In this document: one piece after another, positions 1 to 8,615 of the stretch
Layout of the letters: each line of letters begins with the position of its first letter
Position numbering within the stretch: the first letter of the stretch is position 1
Source of the DNA: Halorubrum sodomense
GTDB lineage: Archaea; Halobacteriota; Halobacteria; Halobacteriales; Haloferacaceae
Reading direction: 5' to 3'
DNA length: 64,000 nucleotides
NCBI RefSeq assembly: GCF_900111935.1
Contig: NZ_FOYN01000003.1
Location: 677,800 to 741,799 of the forward strand
Translations under genes and position numbers: made by a program
The notes under the pieces: generated by a model
Databases searched by the model: none
Told to the model about the DNA's origin: nothing
The model's input: the letters and a program-made list of their open reading frames with translations, nothing else

Positions 1-1148
1 TTCGCGTCTGCGACGACGCCGTGCGAGATCGCGTCGCCGGTCCTGTCGTCGAACAGGTGAATCTGCGCGCGGTCGAAGACGATCTCGACGTCCTCGTCCT
101 CGCCGATGTCGGTCGCCGGGTCGACGCTCATCAGCAGCCCCTGTCGCTCCTCGAAGTCGGCCGCTTCCCCGCCGTCGTCGGGATCGAGAATCGGCTTCAG
201 GTAGACGAAGATCTCGTCGCCCATCGGCTCGAGCACGTCCGTCTCGACCGCGAACGTTGCGCTCGGGTCCCTGGCCTCGGCGCTGTTGGTCGTGAGGTAG
301 AGGTCCTCCGGACGGATGCCGACGTCTACCGCGTCGCCGCTCGCCACGCCGTCGATCGCCGTGGCGTCGAAGGAGATGGAGTAGCCGTTCGCGTCGAGCG
401 TGTCGTCGCCGACGGTGGCGTCGAAGAAGTTCATCGAGGGCGACCCGATGAAACCGGCGACGAACCTGTTCGCCGGCTGGTTGTAGCAGGTCAGCGGCGG
501 CGCGATCTGCTGGAGTTCGCCCTTGTTGAGCACGGCGATGCGGTCCGACATCGTCATCGCTTCCGCCTGGTTGTGCGTGACGTAGATGATCGTCGTGTCT
601 AACTGCTTGTGGAGCCGCTGTAGCTCGGTCCGCATGTTGACGCGCAGCTTGGCGTCCAAGTTCGCCAGCGGCTCGTCCATCAGGAACACCTCCGGGTCGC
701 GAACGATGGCCCGCGCGATCGCGACGCGCTGGCGCTGCCCGCCGGACATCTCGCTCGGCATCCGGTCGAGCATCCCCTCCATCCGGACGATCCGCGCGGC
801 CTCCTCGACGCGCTCGTCCATCTCGTCTTGGGGGAAGCTCCGCAGCCGGAGCCCGAAGGAGATGTTGTCGTACACGTCCATGTGCGGGAACAGCGCGATG
901 TTCTGGAACACCATCGCGATCCCGCGGTCCTTCGGCGGGAGGTTCGTCACCTCTCGGTCGCCGATCAGGATCTCGCCCGAGGTGGGCTTGGTGAGTCCCG
1001 CGATCGTTTCGAGCGTCGTGGACTTCCCGCAGCCCGACGGACCGACGAGGCAGATGAACTCGCCGTCGTTCAGGTCGAGGTTCATGTTGTCGACCGCCGT
1101 TACGTCGTCGTACTGTTTCGTGACGTCCGTGAGTTTGACTCGTGACAT
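1..1148 (-). CDS. Carbohydrate ABC transporter ATP-binding protein (MalK/UgpC type), 3' end outside window
   Basis: Cytoplasmic ATPase that powers uptake by the adjacent permeases. Reading from ATG at 1148, the Walker A motif GPSGCGKST lies near residues 36-44. The signature MSGGQRQRVAIARA, Walker B FLMDEPLANLD and switch His (VTHNQAEAM) follow. After about residue 235 comes the regulatory (TOBE/OB-like) domain typical of MalK/UgpC proteins. About 382 residues are visible and no stop codon is reached, so only the extreme C-terminus is missing. It is the last gene of a binding protein-permease-permease-ATPase operon, starting 2 bases after the upstream permease. The substrate is inferred from the neighbours (GH68/GH32) to be a sugar, perhaps a fructan or sucrose. 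Confidence 0.95.
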   Translation of the reverse strand, partial: MSRVKLTDVTKQYDDVTAVDNMNLDLNDGEFICLVGPSGCGKSTTLETIAGLTKPTSGEILIGDREVTNLPPKDRGIAMVFQNIALFPHMDVYDNISFGLRLRSFPQDEMDERVEEAARIVRMEGMLDRMPSEMSGGQRQRVAIARAIVRDPEVFLMDEPLANLDAKLRVNMRTELQRLHKQLDTTIIYVTHNQAEAMTMSDRIAVLNKGELQQIAPPLTCYNQPANRFVAGFIGSPSMNFFDATVGDDTLDANGYSISFDATAIDGVASGDAVDVGIRPEDLYLTTNSAEARDPSATFAVETDVLEPMGDEIFVYLKPILDPDDGGEAADFEERQGLLMSVDPATDIGEDEDVEIVFDRAQIHLFDDRTGDAISHGVVADA

Positions 1149-1150
1149 GG

Positions 1151-2128
1151 TTACTCCTTGAGGGCACCCTGCGTGAGGCCGCTGATGATCTTGTCCTGTG
1201 CGATGACGACGAGGATCGCGACCGGGACGATCGCGATCAGGCTCGCCGCCGCTTGGAGGTCGTACCGGACGGTGTACTGCGTCTGGAACGCGAGGACGCC
1301 GTCGACCACCGGCGCCCAGTCCGCGGCGCTGTTTCCGGTCATCAGGTACGAGAAGAAGAACTCCGTGTACACCGTGATGAAAGTGAGAATGCCGGCGGTC
1401 GCGACGCCGGGCGCCGACAGCGGCATGATCACGCGGAACAGCGCGCCGATCCGGGTCGTCCCCTCGACTCTCGCTGCGTCTTCGAGTCCGTCCGGGATCT
1501 GGCCGTAGAACGTGGTCAGTATGAAGATCGCCAACGGCATAGTGAACGCGCTGAGCGGCGTGACGACCGCGGCCGGCGTCCCGTACACCTCCACCGGGAG
1601 GGTGAACAGGCCGAGCATCGGGACCTGCTGGTTGAACGCCCGGAACAGCGGGATGAACAGCGTCGCCGGGGGGAAGAAGCTGAGCACCAGAAGCGAGAAC
1701 AGAAGCGGCGTCTTCCCGCGGAACTCCAGGCGACCGAACGCGTACCCGGCGAGGCTCCCGACGAGGAGCACGAACACCGTCACCGTGAACGCGTAAAACA
1801 GGCTGTTGAACATGAACCGCGCGAACGGGACCTGCCGGAACACCTGAACGAACACGGACAGGTCTATGCTCGCCGGAACGAGCGGGATGTCGGGCTGTCC
1901 GGGCGGCGCCATCGCGACGTTGAACAGCCAGTACAACGGGAACAGCGACGTGGTCAACAGGACGCCGCCGAGGAACACTAACATCACGGCGTACGCCTTC
2001 TCCGGGTTCCTGATCCAGTCGTCCGCCCACCGCGCGACGCGGGACTTGTTCTCCCCGTCGTCACCGGTGTCGTCGCCCGATCCGTCGAACGTTTCCGCGT
2101 CGTCGTGGTTGCGTGCGTCGATGCTCAT
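1151..2128 (-). CDS. Carbohydrate ABC transporter permease, MalG type
   Basis: Inner-membrane permease of 325 residues, normal for MalG-type subunits plus an acidic N-terminal extension of about 35 residues. About six hydrophobic segments are visible. The EAA loop that docks on the ATPase is seen as EDAARVEGTTRIGALFR followed by PLSAPG. It lies between the other permease (1 base upstream) and the ATPase gene (2 bases downstream), so it is co-transcribed and probably translationally coupled. ATG start at 2128. Confidence 0.93.
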   Translation of the reverse strand: MSIDARNHDDAETFDGSGDDTGDDGENKSRVARWADDWIRNPEKAYAVMLVFLGGVLLTTSLFPLYWLFNVAMAPPGQPDIPLVPASIDLSVFVQVFRQVPFARFMFNSLFYAFTVTVFVLLVGSLAGYAFGRLEFRGKTPLLFSLLVLSFFPPATLFIPLFRAFNQQVPMLGLFTLPVEVYGTPAAVVTPLSAFTMPLAIFILTTFYGQIPDGLEDAARVEGTTRIGALFRVIMPLSAPGVATAGILTFITVYTEFFFSYLMTGNSAADWAPVVDGVLAFQTQYTVRYDLQAAASLIAIVPVAILVVIAQDKIISGLTQGALKE

Positions 2129-2129
2129 G

Positions 2130-3137
2130 TCAGGCTAACCCCAGGCTCTGGTTGCTTTGTCGGATGAACAGGAGGTACACCATGATGAACAGCCCCACGA
2201 CGATGGCGATGAGTACGCTCACGGCGGCCGCGGACCCGTACAGCGTCGCGGAGCCGAACATCAGTTGGGTGACGAGACAGGTCATCGACGGAACCGTCGA
2301 ACAGCCGACAGAGGTCGATTCGATGATGCCGTACACCCGCAGCGCGCCCATCGTCCGGAACAGCATCGCGACCATCAACACCGGGAACACCAGCGGGAAC
2401 GTGATGTAGCGGAACCGCTGCCACCGGGAGGCGCCCATCACGTCGGCCACCTCGTAGAGGTCCTGGTTGACGCTCTCCAAGCCCGCGAGGATCAGCAGGG
2501 CCATGAACGCCGAGGTCTTCCAGATGTCCGCGACCGTCACGATGACGAAGCTGTCGAACGTCGTGTTGAGGGGAAGCGAAGAGAAGATCCCGAGCTGCTG
2601 AAGCGGCTCGGTCAACAGCCCGTAACCGGGTCGGAACAGCAGGAAGAAGATCATCCCCTGGATGACGATGGGGATCGCCCACGGCAGGATGATGAGCAAC
2701 CGAACGAGCCGCCGCCCCTTGTACTCGGCTTTCATCAGCATGGCGTAGAGGAAGCCGAGCAGCGTCTCGCCCGTGACGCTCAACACGGCGAACAGGATCG
2801 TCATGAACAGCGCCTGTTCCAAGATCGGCGTCTGGAACGACGGGTCGATGAACGCCGCCGGTGCCAACGCGTTGCTGTTCGTGAGCAGCCGGACGTAGTT
2901 TTCCACCCCGACGAACCCTCCCAGGTTACCGCCGGTGATCACGTCCGCGAAAAACGACATCCTGATCGCCGACGCCAGCGGCCAGAACGCGAACAGAAGC
3001 AGGACGAGGAACGCCGGCACCAACAGCAGGTACGCGTACGCCTGCTCGCTCAAATTCTCCGTCCGCGTCGCGATCCGTGTCAGTATCCCGTCGGACACCT
3101 CCGGGCCCGCCTGTTCAACGGCCATGGTGGCTGACAC
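2130..3137 (-). CDS. Carbohydrate ABC transporter permease, MalF type
   Basis: Membrane permease of 335 residues with six hydrophobic segments. The EAA-like loop reads YEVADVMGASRWQRFRYITF followed by PLVFP. It pairs with the MalG-type subunit just downstream. The in-frame ATG at 3125 (MAVEQAG) is an alternative start; either fits. The gap to the upstream binding-protein gene is unusually long (146 bp) and AT-rich, so this gene may have its own promoter or sit after an RNA-processing or termination site that sets the usual high binding-protein to permease ratio (inference). Confidence 0.93.
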   Translation of the reverse strand: MSATMAVEQAGPEVSDGILTRIATRTENLSEQAYAYLLLVPAFLVLLLFAFWPLASAIRMSFFADVITGGNLGGFVGVENYVRLLTNSNALAPAAFIDPSFQTPILEQALFMTILFAVLSVTGETLLGFLYAMLMKAEYKGRRLVRLLIILPWAIPIVIQGMIFFLLFRPGYGLLTEPLQQLGIFSSLPLNTTFDSFVIVTVADIWKTSAFMALLILAGLESVNQDLYEVADVMGASRWQRFRYITFPLVFPVLMVAMLFRTMGALRVYGIIESTSVGCSTVPSMTCLVTQLMFGSATLYGSAAAVSVLIAIVVGLFIMVYLLFIRQSNQSLGLA

Positions 3138-3283
3138 CTCCCTGTGCGACCGCCCGCTGTTGTGGTACGAACATCGACCACGTGTTTTTGTTACGAATAT
3201 TTATCATTATTGTTTGTTTTATATATCGTTCGAATTCGGTGGACCCGAGACGCCCTCAGGGAGGAACCGTCAGTCGGACTCCG
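3138..3283 (-). promoter_or_regulatory. AT-rich gap between the binding-protein and permease genes
   Basis: The stretch 3183-3240 is far more AT-rich than its surroundings. Read on the minus strand it contains ATATATAAAAC and then ATGATAAATATTCG. It could hold an internal promoter, or a T-rich terminator/attenuator limiting expression of the permeases relative to the binding protein. The sequence alone does not decide between these. Confidence 0.45.
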
Positions 3284-4714
3284 TCACCCCGACTGCTCCT
3301 CGATGGCGGAGATCTGCTGTTGCATCGCCGTCGCCGCCTCCTGTGGCGTCTGCTCCTGACGGAGCGCCGCGTTGACCTCGTCGGCGACGATACTACGCTG
3401 ACTCGGCCACACCGACGTCGTCGGACGGGGGATCAGGTTCTCCGCCGAGTACTGGAGCGCTTCGAAGTACGGTCCGTACGTGTCGCTCTGCTCGACGTAG
3501 CTGTACAGCGACGGCTTCGGCGGCATGAAGTTCGCCGTGTCGAACTGGTACTTGAGCACCGAGTCCTCCCACCACGCCTTGATCACTTCCTTCGCGGACG
3601 CCATGTTGTCGGTGTAGGGGTTCATCGACATGATCCACCCGCCCTGCGCGTGCCAGGACCCGTTCGGTCCCTTCGGCAGTGGCATCACGCCGAGTTCCAT
3701 GTCCGTCCCTTCGAAGGCGGTCAAGGCCCCGCCGATGGAGTAGGTCCAGTTGCGCTGGGTGACCGCGCTGCCGTCCTCGAAGACGCTCTTCGTGTCCGGT
3801 TCGGCCCAGCCGGCAACCTCCTGAGGCGAGATGCTCGCGATATCCATCGGGGCGCTGCCCGTGCCGTGGATGGTGTCGACCGCGGCCTCGATCCCGTCGA
3901 TGGACTCCTCCGAATCGAGGGTGACGGGCCGGTCACCGATCGGCCCGAAGAGGTTGTCCCGGCCGCCGAAGAAGGCGCCGCCCATGCTCGTGAGGAACTC
4001 GTTGAACGTACAACACGCCAGCCCGGCGTAGTTGTTCCCCTGCCAGAGGTGACCGTACTCGACGTCGGCCCCGCCCATGGCCTCGGTGACGATCTGTGAG
4101 AACTCGCCCCACGTCGGCGGGTCTCCCCGCCACGTATCGAAGTCCGAGTCGCCGTAGCCCGCGTCCCGGAGCAGGTCCTTGCGGTACGTGATCGTCGGGA
4201 AGTCGGGGAACACCGGGACCGAGTACAGGTCGCCGGTCTCCGGGTGTGTCCCCGTGTTGAGCATCGACTGGACGCCCTCCTCTTTGACCCGGGAGATGAA
4301 CGCGTCGTCCATCTCCTGTTCGAGGTTGACCAGGTCGCCGCGGACGATGAACGGGATCGTCCACCCGTTGTCGGTCAACACCAGGTCCGGGTTGGACTCC
4401 TCCGCGTTGATCGCGGTCCGGAGCTGCTGCTGTTTGCTGCCGGTGTCTTGGGGGGGCCGAGTCATCTCGATGGTGATCGAGTCGGGCACGCCCGCCTCGT
4501 GCAGGACTTCGGGGAACCCGGCATCCACGAACTGCGGTCCGGAGAAGACCGTGACCGTACCGCCGATCTCCCCGTCGCCCGACGAGCCCGACGAGGTCCC
4601 GCCGTTTCCGCCCCCGCCGGAACAGCCCGCGAGACCGGCCGCCCCCACTGCGCCCGTTGCCGCGAGATACTGCCGTCTCGAGACGCCGTTCGGTGTGCTA
4701 TCTTCTGACATCAT
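3284..4714 (-). CDS. Carbohydrate ABC transporter substrate-binding lipoprotein
   Basis: Exported solute-binding protein of about 476 residues (family 1, MalE/UgpB-like). The N-terminus carries a Tat-like SRRQYLAA and a lipobox AGCS followed by a Gly/Ser linker, the standard haloarchaeal lipoprotein layout. I chose the ATG pair at 4714/4711, because the reading frame upstream runs into the promoter region. The mature domain has features of an extracellular sugar binder: an early VTVFSGPQF strand, aromatic residues such as WQGNNYAG, and a C-terminal region with EVNAALRQEQTPQEA. It is the first gene of the transporter operon. The ligand cannot be read from the sequence; the linked fructan enzymes suggest sucrose or fructo-oligosaccharides. 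Confidence 0.92.
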   Translation of the reverse strand: MMSEDSTPNGVSRRQYLAATGAVGAAGLAGCSGGGGNGGTSSGSSGDGEIGGTVTVFSGPQFVDAGFPEVLHEAGVPDSITIEMTRPPQDTGSKQQQLRTAINAEESNPDLVLTDNGWTIPFIVRGDLVNLEQEMDDAFISRVKEEGVQSMLNTGTHPETGDLYSVPVFPDFPTITYRKDLLRDAGYGDSDFDTWRGDPPTWGEFSQIVTEAMGGADVEYGHLWQGNNYAGLACCTFNEFLTSMGGAFFGGRDNLFGPIGDRPVTLDSEESIDGIEAAVDTIHGTGSAPMDIASISPQEVAGWAEPDTKSVFEDGSAVTQRNWTYSIGGALTAFEGTDMELGVMPLPKGPNGSWHAQGGWIMSMNPYTDNMASAKEVIKAWWEDSVLKYQFDTANFMPPKPSLYSYVEQSDTYGPYFEALQYSAENLIPRPTTSVWPSQRSIVADEVNAALRQEQTPQEAATAMQQQISAIEEQSG

Positions 4715-4733
4715 CCGGGTATAAGGAACAATC

Positions 4734-4743
4734 ATTAATATAG
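4734..4743 (-). promoter_or_regulatory. TATA box of the sugar ABC operon
   Basis: On the minus strand, ACTATATTAATG lies about 20-28 bases before the ATG at 4714. This is the spacing expected for a short-leader or leaderless haloarchaeal transcript. Confidence 0.6.
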
Positions 4744-4873
4744 TTACGGCAGTGTACTACCGGTGTTGTAAATAAGATCTCTCGCGAGAATCGGCGGCAA
4801 GCATCGGGGTCCGACCGTCTACCCGACCGCGCGCGAACCCACGCGGGGTACCGGAACGCACCGAGGTCCTCTA

Positions 4874-5857
4874 TCAGTCTTTCCCGAGGGCGGGCCACTG
4901 CGGCGTGAGAGGAGCCTCGATCCGCGACAGCTCCTCGTCGGTCAGCTCGACGCCGAGCGCCCCGACGTTCTCCTCGAGGTGCTCGACGCTCCTCGGTCCG
5001 ATGATTGGCGCGTCAACGACGTCTTTGTGGAGCAGCCACGCGATACTCACCTGCGCGGGCGTCGCCCCGTTCGCGTCGGCGATGTCGCGGATCTCCTCTA
5101 GCACCGCCCAGTTCTCGTCGGTGAACCGCTGTGCGGTGTAGTCGTCGCTCGCTGCCCTCCCCGATTCGGGGTCCTCGCCCCGTGAGTACTTCCCCGTCAG
5201 GAACCCGCCCGCGAGCGGGGACCACGGAAGGACGCCGATCCCCTCGGCGGCGCACACCGGTAACACGTTGGCCTCCTCGTGCCTGTCGACGGCGTTGTAC
5301 TCCGGCTGCATCGAGACGAACCGCTCGCGGTTCTCGACGTCGGCGGCGTACAGCGCCCGGGTGAACTTCCAAGCCGGCATCGTGCTCGCCCCGACGTAGC
5401 GGACTACCCCCTCGGTCACGAGGTGATCCAGCGCCGAGAGGACCTCTTCGACGGGCGTGTCGTCGTCCCAGCGGTGGATCTGATAGAGGTCGATGTAGTC
5501 GGTCCCGAGCCGGTCGAGCGACGCCTCGGCCTGATCGAGGATATGCTTCCGCGAGAGCCCCTGCCCGTTCGGCCCCTCGCGCATCCGGTTGTACACCTTC
5601 GTCGCGATGACCAGCTCCGAGCGGTCGTACCCCTCGATCGCTCGACCGACGATCTCCTCGCTCTCACCTCGCGAGTAGACGTTGGCCGTGTCGAGGAAGT
5701 TGATCCCGAGCTCCAACGCACGGTCGATGATCGCCCGGGAATCCGACTCCTCGTGGATCATCCAGGGCGCTTCCGTCCCGAAGTTCATACACCCGAGCGC
5801 CAGCCGCGACACCTCCATCCCCGTCTCGCCCAGCGTGGTGTACTCCATCTCGGTCAT
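4874..5857 (-). CDS. Aldo/keto reductase
   Basis: NAD(P)H-dependent oxidoreductase with a (beta/alpha)8 barrel, 327 residues from ATG at 5857. Longer forms of the frame run into low-complexity sequence, so this start is preferred. N-terminal MEYTTLGETGMEVSRLALGC is the classic AKR opening. The catalytic tetrad regions are visible: LDTANVYSRGESEE (Asp, Tyr), ATKVYN (Lys) and YQIHRWD (His). The C-terminal cofactor region includes IIGPRSVEHLEENVGAL. Substrate is unknown. It could act on sugars or aldehydes, but it is transcribed as a separate unit from the ABC operon. Confidence 0.93.
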   Translation of the reverse strand: MTEMEYTTLGETGMEVSRLALGCMNFGTEAPWMIHEESDSRAIIDRALELGINFLDTANVYSRGESEEIVGRAIEGYDRSELVIATKVYNRMREGPNGQGLSRKHILDQAEASLDRLGTDYIDLYQIHRWDDDTPVEEVLSALDHLVTEGVVRYVGASTMPAWKFTRALYAADVENRERFVSMQPEYNAVDRHEEANVLPVCAAEGIGVLPWSPLAGGFLTGKYSRGEDPESGRAASDDYTAQRFTDENWAVLEEIRDIADANGATPAQVSIAWLLHKDVVDAPIIGPRSVEHLEENVGALGVELTDEELSRIEAPLTPQWPALGKD

Positions 5858-5988
5858 CGCTCGTGATACCGAAGCGAGCGACAAAAAACTACGCCGAGCG
5901 GATCGCGCGGACGACCGTCGGTTCCGACCGCCGACGCCGAACGGTGTCGGCGGAAAGTTGATGCCGTGGTAGCGGGTATCTGGTCGGG

Positions 5989-6816
5989 ATGCCCCCGTCA
6001 TACAGTTCCGGACTCCGCCGGTCGGAACACACCGGCGACGACCGCTGTTGGCCGTGTACGCTCGTCAACGTCGCGCTCGTCGGTGCCGGTAGTGTGGCGC
6101 TCGGAGCCGTCAGCACGCCGGCGATCGGCGTCGCCGCCGCGGTGGGCGGCCTAACGCTGGTCTGGCTCCGGGGGTATCTGATCCCGGGCACGCCGCGGTT
6201 CGCCCCCGGGCTGGTCGCCGCCGTCCCCGGTGGAGCGGCGCTCTTCGACGAGCCCCCGGCGGGTGAGAACGGGCCGCCGGACGGGGGCGGGTCGCTGGGC
6301 ACCGAGAACGCTCCCGGCGACCCCGAGGACCTGCTCGGCCGCCTCGTCGAGAGCGGCGTCCTCGAGGTCGACGGCGACACCGTCGCTCCCACGGCGGCGT
6401 TCGACGAACGGTGGCACGCGGAGATGGACCGCCTCCGGGACAGCACCACGGGGGAACTGGCCCGCGCCGCGCTCGCGGTCTCGCCGGCGGCCGAGGCGAG
6501 GCCCATCGAAGACGAGTGGGTCGCGCTCTCCCCCGAGGACGCCGGCGTGGTGGACGAGACCTGGCTCAGCCGTCCGGTGGCGATCGCCGAGATCGCCGGC
6601 TACCGCGCGGCCGAGTCGTTCCTCTCCGACGACGAGACCCGGCTGGCGGCCGCGCGGACGAATCGGCTGTTCCTCGACTCGTGTCCCGACTGCGGGACCC
6701 CGCTGGAACGGGGGACGGACATGTCGTGTTGCGGCGGTCACACCGGTTCCGGGGACGAGCCGTCCGAGACGCTCGTCTGTCGAGAGTGCGAGGCGCGGAT
6801 ATACACCTTCGATTAG
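5989..6816 (+). CDS. Haloarchaeal membrane protein with zinc-ribbon-like C-terminus
   Basis: 275 residues, function not recognised. An N-terminal CWPC pair is followed by hydrophobic sequence (about residues 24-60), then an acidic middle domain. The C-terminus has CPDCGTP, SCCGGH and CRECEAR clusters, consistent with a zinc-binding module facing the cytoplasm. The start ATG at 5989 is the first in a frame that keeps strong haloarchaeal codon bias to the stop. It is divergent from the aldo/keto reductase. Confidence 0.7.
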   Translation: MPPSYSSGLRRSEHTGDDRCWPCTLVNVALVGAGSVALGAVSTPAIGVAAAVGGLTLVWLRGYLIPGTPRFAPGLVAAVPGGAALFDEPPAGENGPPDGGGSLGTENAPGDPEDLLGRLVESGVLEVDGDTVAPTAAFDERWHAEMDRLRDSTTGELARAALAVSPAAEARPIEDEWVALSPEDAGVVDETWLSRPVAIAEIAGYRAAESFLSDDETRLAAARTNRLFLDSCPDCGTPLERGTDMSCCGGHTGSGDEPSETLVCRECEARIYTFD

Positions 6817-6911
6817 TCTCGGCGCGACTGCGCGGACAGGCGCGTCTCGTAGGGGCGTGGATCCAGCGACTTCCCCGGTTCGTCGGCGGTCGAATACCGT
6901 CGGTCGGCTTC

Positions 6912-6958
6912 GTCCTCGCCCTGAAGGGCGAGGCTTTCGCCTCGGGTCTTCCGTAATG
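6912..6958 (-). mobile_element. Solo right-end-like hairpin pair of an IS200/IS605 (tnpB)-type element
   Basis: Read on the minus strand, CGAGGC-GAAA-GCCTCG (6929-6944) overlaps CCTCGCCC-TTCA-GGGCGAGG (6914-6933), then ACGAAGCCG. The same arrangement recurs at 31536-31580: CGAGGC-GAAA-GCCTCG, then CCTCGCGC-TTTA-GCGCG and GCGAGGATG. No transposase remains. The match to tnpB-type right ends (the region that encodes the guide RNA in active elements) is from memory. It abuts the broken GH13 gene. Confidence 0.5.
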
Positions 6959-7056
6959 CCCGGGACGGCTCCGAGACCGTCGCCGTCCGAGTCGCTGAAG
7001 CTCCGCGGGGAGACCTGGTAGACGACGGTCTCGGTCCACCAATTGCGTTCACGCAT
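6955..7056 (-). pseudogene. GH13 alpha-glucosidase, 5' fragment only
   Basis: From ATG at 7056 the first ~34 codons match the start of GH13 alpha-glucosidase/oligo-1,6-glucosidase proteins: NWWTETVVYQVSPRSFSDS then GDGLGAVPGI (family consensus WW-VVYQIYPRSF-DS-GDGIGD-GI). Homology then stops abruptly and the frame enters the insertion-sequence-like hairpins at 6912-6958. Family members are about 550 residues long, so more than 90% of the gene is missing. This is the remnant of a third sugar hydrolase in the fructan locus, probably lost by insertion and deletion. Confidence 0.75.
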
Positions 7057-7203
7057 AGTTGGACTGAAAGTTGTGTTCACTGCCGTCCCGTACTAACCGT
7101 TGTGAGAGAGTCGACTTCGAACCGGGGGAGACCGACGCGTGGCCGCCAACACGCGGACCGGGACGAATAAGTGAATTTGCGACAGACGAGCCCGTAACCC
7201 AAA

Positions 7204-8565
7204 ATGACTGAGAACAACGTCGGCGACCGCCGGAACCCGGAGGGCGGGCGCCCGCCGCGGTGGACGAGGTCCCAGGCGATGCGGATCGAACGCGCGCCCG
7301 AGACCGTGGCGCCGGTCATCGAACCGCCTTCCGAGGATCCCGCCGCGGATCTCCACATCTGGGACACGTGGTTGCTCCGGGACCGCCACGGGGAGATCGC
7401 CGAGATCGACGGCTGGCGGGTGCTCTTCTCGCTGACCGCTCCGGAGGAACTGCTCCCGGGAAAGCGCCACGACGTCGCGGAGATCCGCTTCTTTTACTCC
7501 CGGAACGGAACCGAGTGGCACGGCGGCGAACCCGTCTTCGAAGCCGAGGCTCTCGGTCAGCGCCAGTGGGCCGGCTCCGCGCTGTACGACGACGGCGACC
7601 TGTACCTGTACTACACCGCTGCCGGGGACGAGTCCGTCGACGAACTGAACTACACCCAACGCATCGCGGTCGCCCACGGCGGCCGTTTCGAGGCCGACGA
7701 CGACGGCGTGTGGAGCGAGGGGCCCTGGACCCACGAGACCATCCTCGAACCCGACGGGAGGTGGTACGAGAGCGAGGACCAGTCGCGCGGGATGATCTAC
7801 ACGTTCCGCGATCCCTGGTTCTTCGAGGATCCGGAGACCGGTGAGACGAACCTCCTGTTCGAGGCGAACACGCCGGTCTCGACCGACAGCGACCGGTGTG
7901 ACGGCGACGAGGCCCGACAGGAGTTCAACGGGAGCGTCGGCGTCGCCACGTCACACAGCGGCGACCCGCTCGAATGGGAACTCGAACCGCCGCTCCTCGA
8001 CGGCGTCTGCGTCAACCAGGAACTCGAACGTCCCCACATCGTGATCCACGACGAGCGATACTACCTCTTCTTCTCGAGCCATATGCACACCTTTTCGCCC
8101 GGCCTTCGCGGTTTCGACGGTCTCTACGGGTTCGTCGCCGACTCGCTCCGCGGGGAGTACGACCCGCTGAACGGCTCCGGGCTGGTCGTGACTAACCCCG
8201 CGAGCGTTCCCTTCCAGGCGTACTCCTGGATGGCGTTTCCCTACCGGGACGAGATACTCGTTCAGAGCTTCTACAACTACCGCGAGTTTGCCGGCGATTC
8301 GCTCGACGGCATCGCGGACCTCTCCGAATCGGAACAGCGCCACCTGTTCGGCGGGACGCTGAGTCCGACGCTCAGACTCGACGTGGGGGGCGATCGGACG
8401 CGCATCCACGGCCGGCTCGCTCACTGGCACATCCCCACGTCGGAAGAGGGGCTCCCGAACACTGACGGGTATCAGCCCCCCGAAGACGTCGGCTCCGACG
8501 ACGGCTACGACGGCCGGCCGAACTCCCGGATGGACCGGCACCAGACCGGCGGGTACTCACGCTGA
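7204..8565 (+). CDS. GH68 fructosyltransferase (levansucrase/inulosucrase/invertase family)
   Basis: Five-bladed beta-propeller enzyme, 453 residues, predicted to split sucrose and build fructan or release fructose. The family residues are visible: nucleophile Asp54 in WDTW, transition-state stabiliser Asp203 in FRDP, and an acid/base Glu in NQELERPH (Glu273/Glu275). No signal peptide is evident, so it would act in the cytoplasm unless exported by another route. It faces the GH32 gene tail to tail and lies beside the sugar ABC operon. Levansucrase and invertase activities cannot be told apart from sequence. Confidence 0.9.
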   Translation: MTENNVGDRRNPEGGRPPRWTRSQAMRIERAPETVAPVIEPPSEDPAADLHIWDTWLLRDRHGEIAEIDGWRVLFSLTAPEELLPGKRHDVAEIRFFYSRNGTEWHGGEPVFEAEALGQRQWAGSALYDDGDLYLYYTAAGDESVDELNYTQRIAVAHGGRFEADDDGVWSEGPWTHETILEPDGRWYESEDQSRGMIYTFRDPWFFEDPETGETNLLFEANTPVSTDSDRCDGDEARQEFNGSVGVATSHSGDPLEWELEPPLLDGVCVNQELERPHIVIHDERYYLFFSSHMHTFSPGLRGFDGLYGFVADSLRGEYDPLNGSGLVVTNPASVPFQAYSWMAFPYRDEILVQSFYNYREFAGDSLDGIADLSESEQRHLFGGTLSPTLRLDVGGDRTRIHGRLAHWHIPTSEEGLPNTDGYQPPEDVGSDDGYDGRPNSRMDRHQTGGYSR

Positions 8566-8574
8566 TCCCGAGGG

Positions 8575-8609
8575 CGGAAGCCTGCGGCTTCCGTCGTCGG
8601 TGACCGACG
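8575..8609. terminator. Paired hairpins between convergent GH68 and GH32 genes
   Basis: CGGAAGCC-TGC-GGCTTCCG (8575-8593) is followed by CGTCGGT-G-ACCGACG (8595-8609), in the 50 bp between the two stop codons. Position suggests a bidirectional terminator or convergence structure. It could instead be a decayed repeat. Confidence 0.4.
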
Positions 8610-8615
8610 GGGCGG

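Noticed and set aside
1142-1981. Long plus-strand open frame rich in Arg/Asp/Glu opposite the permease gene
   Set aside because: It is antisense to a clear MalG-type gene; GC-rich haloarchaeal DNA gives such shadow frames.
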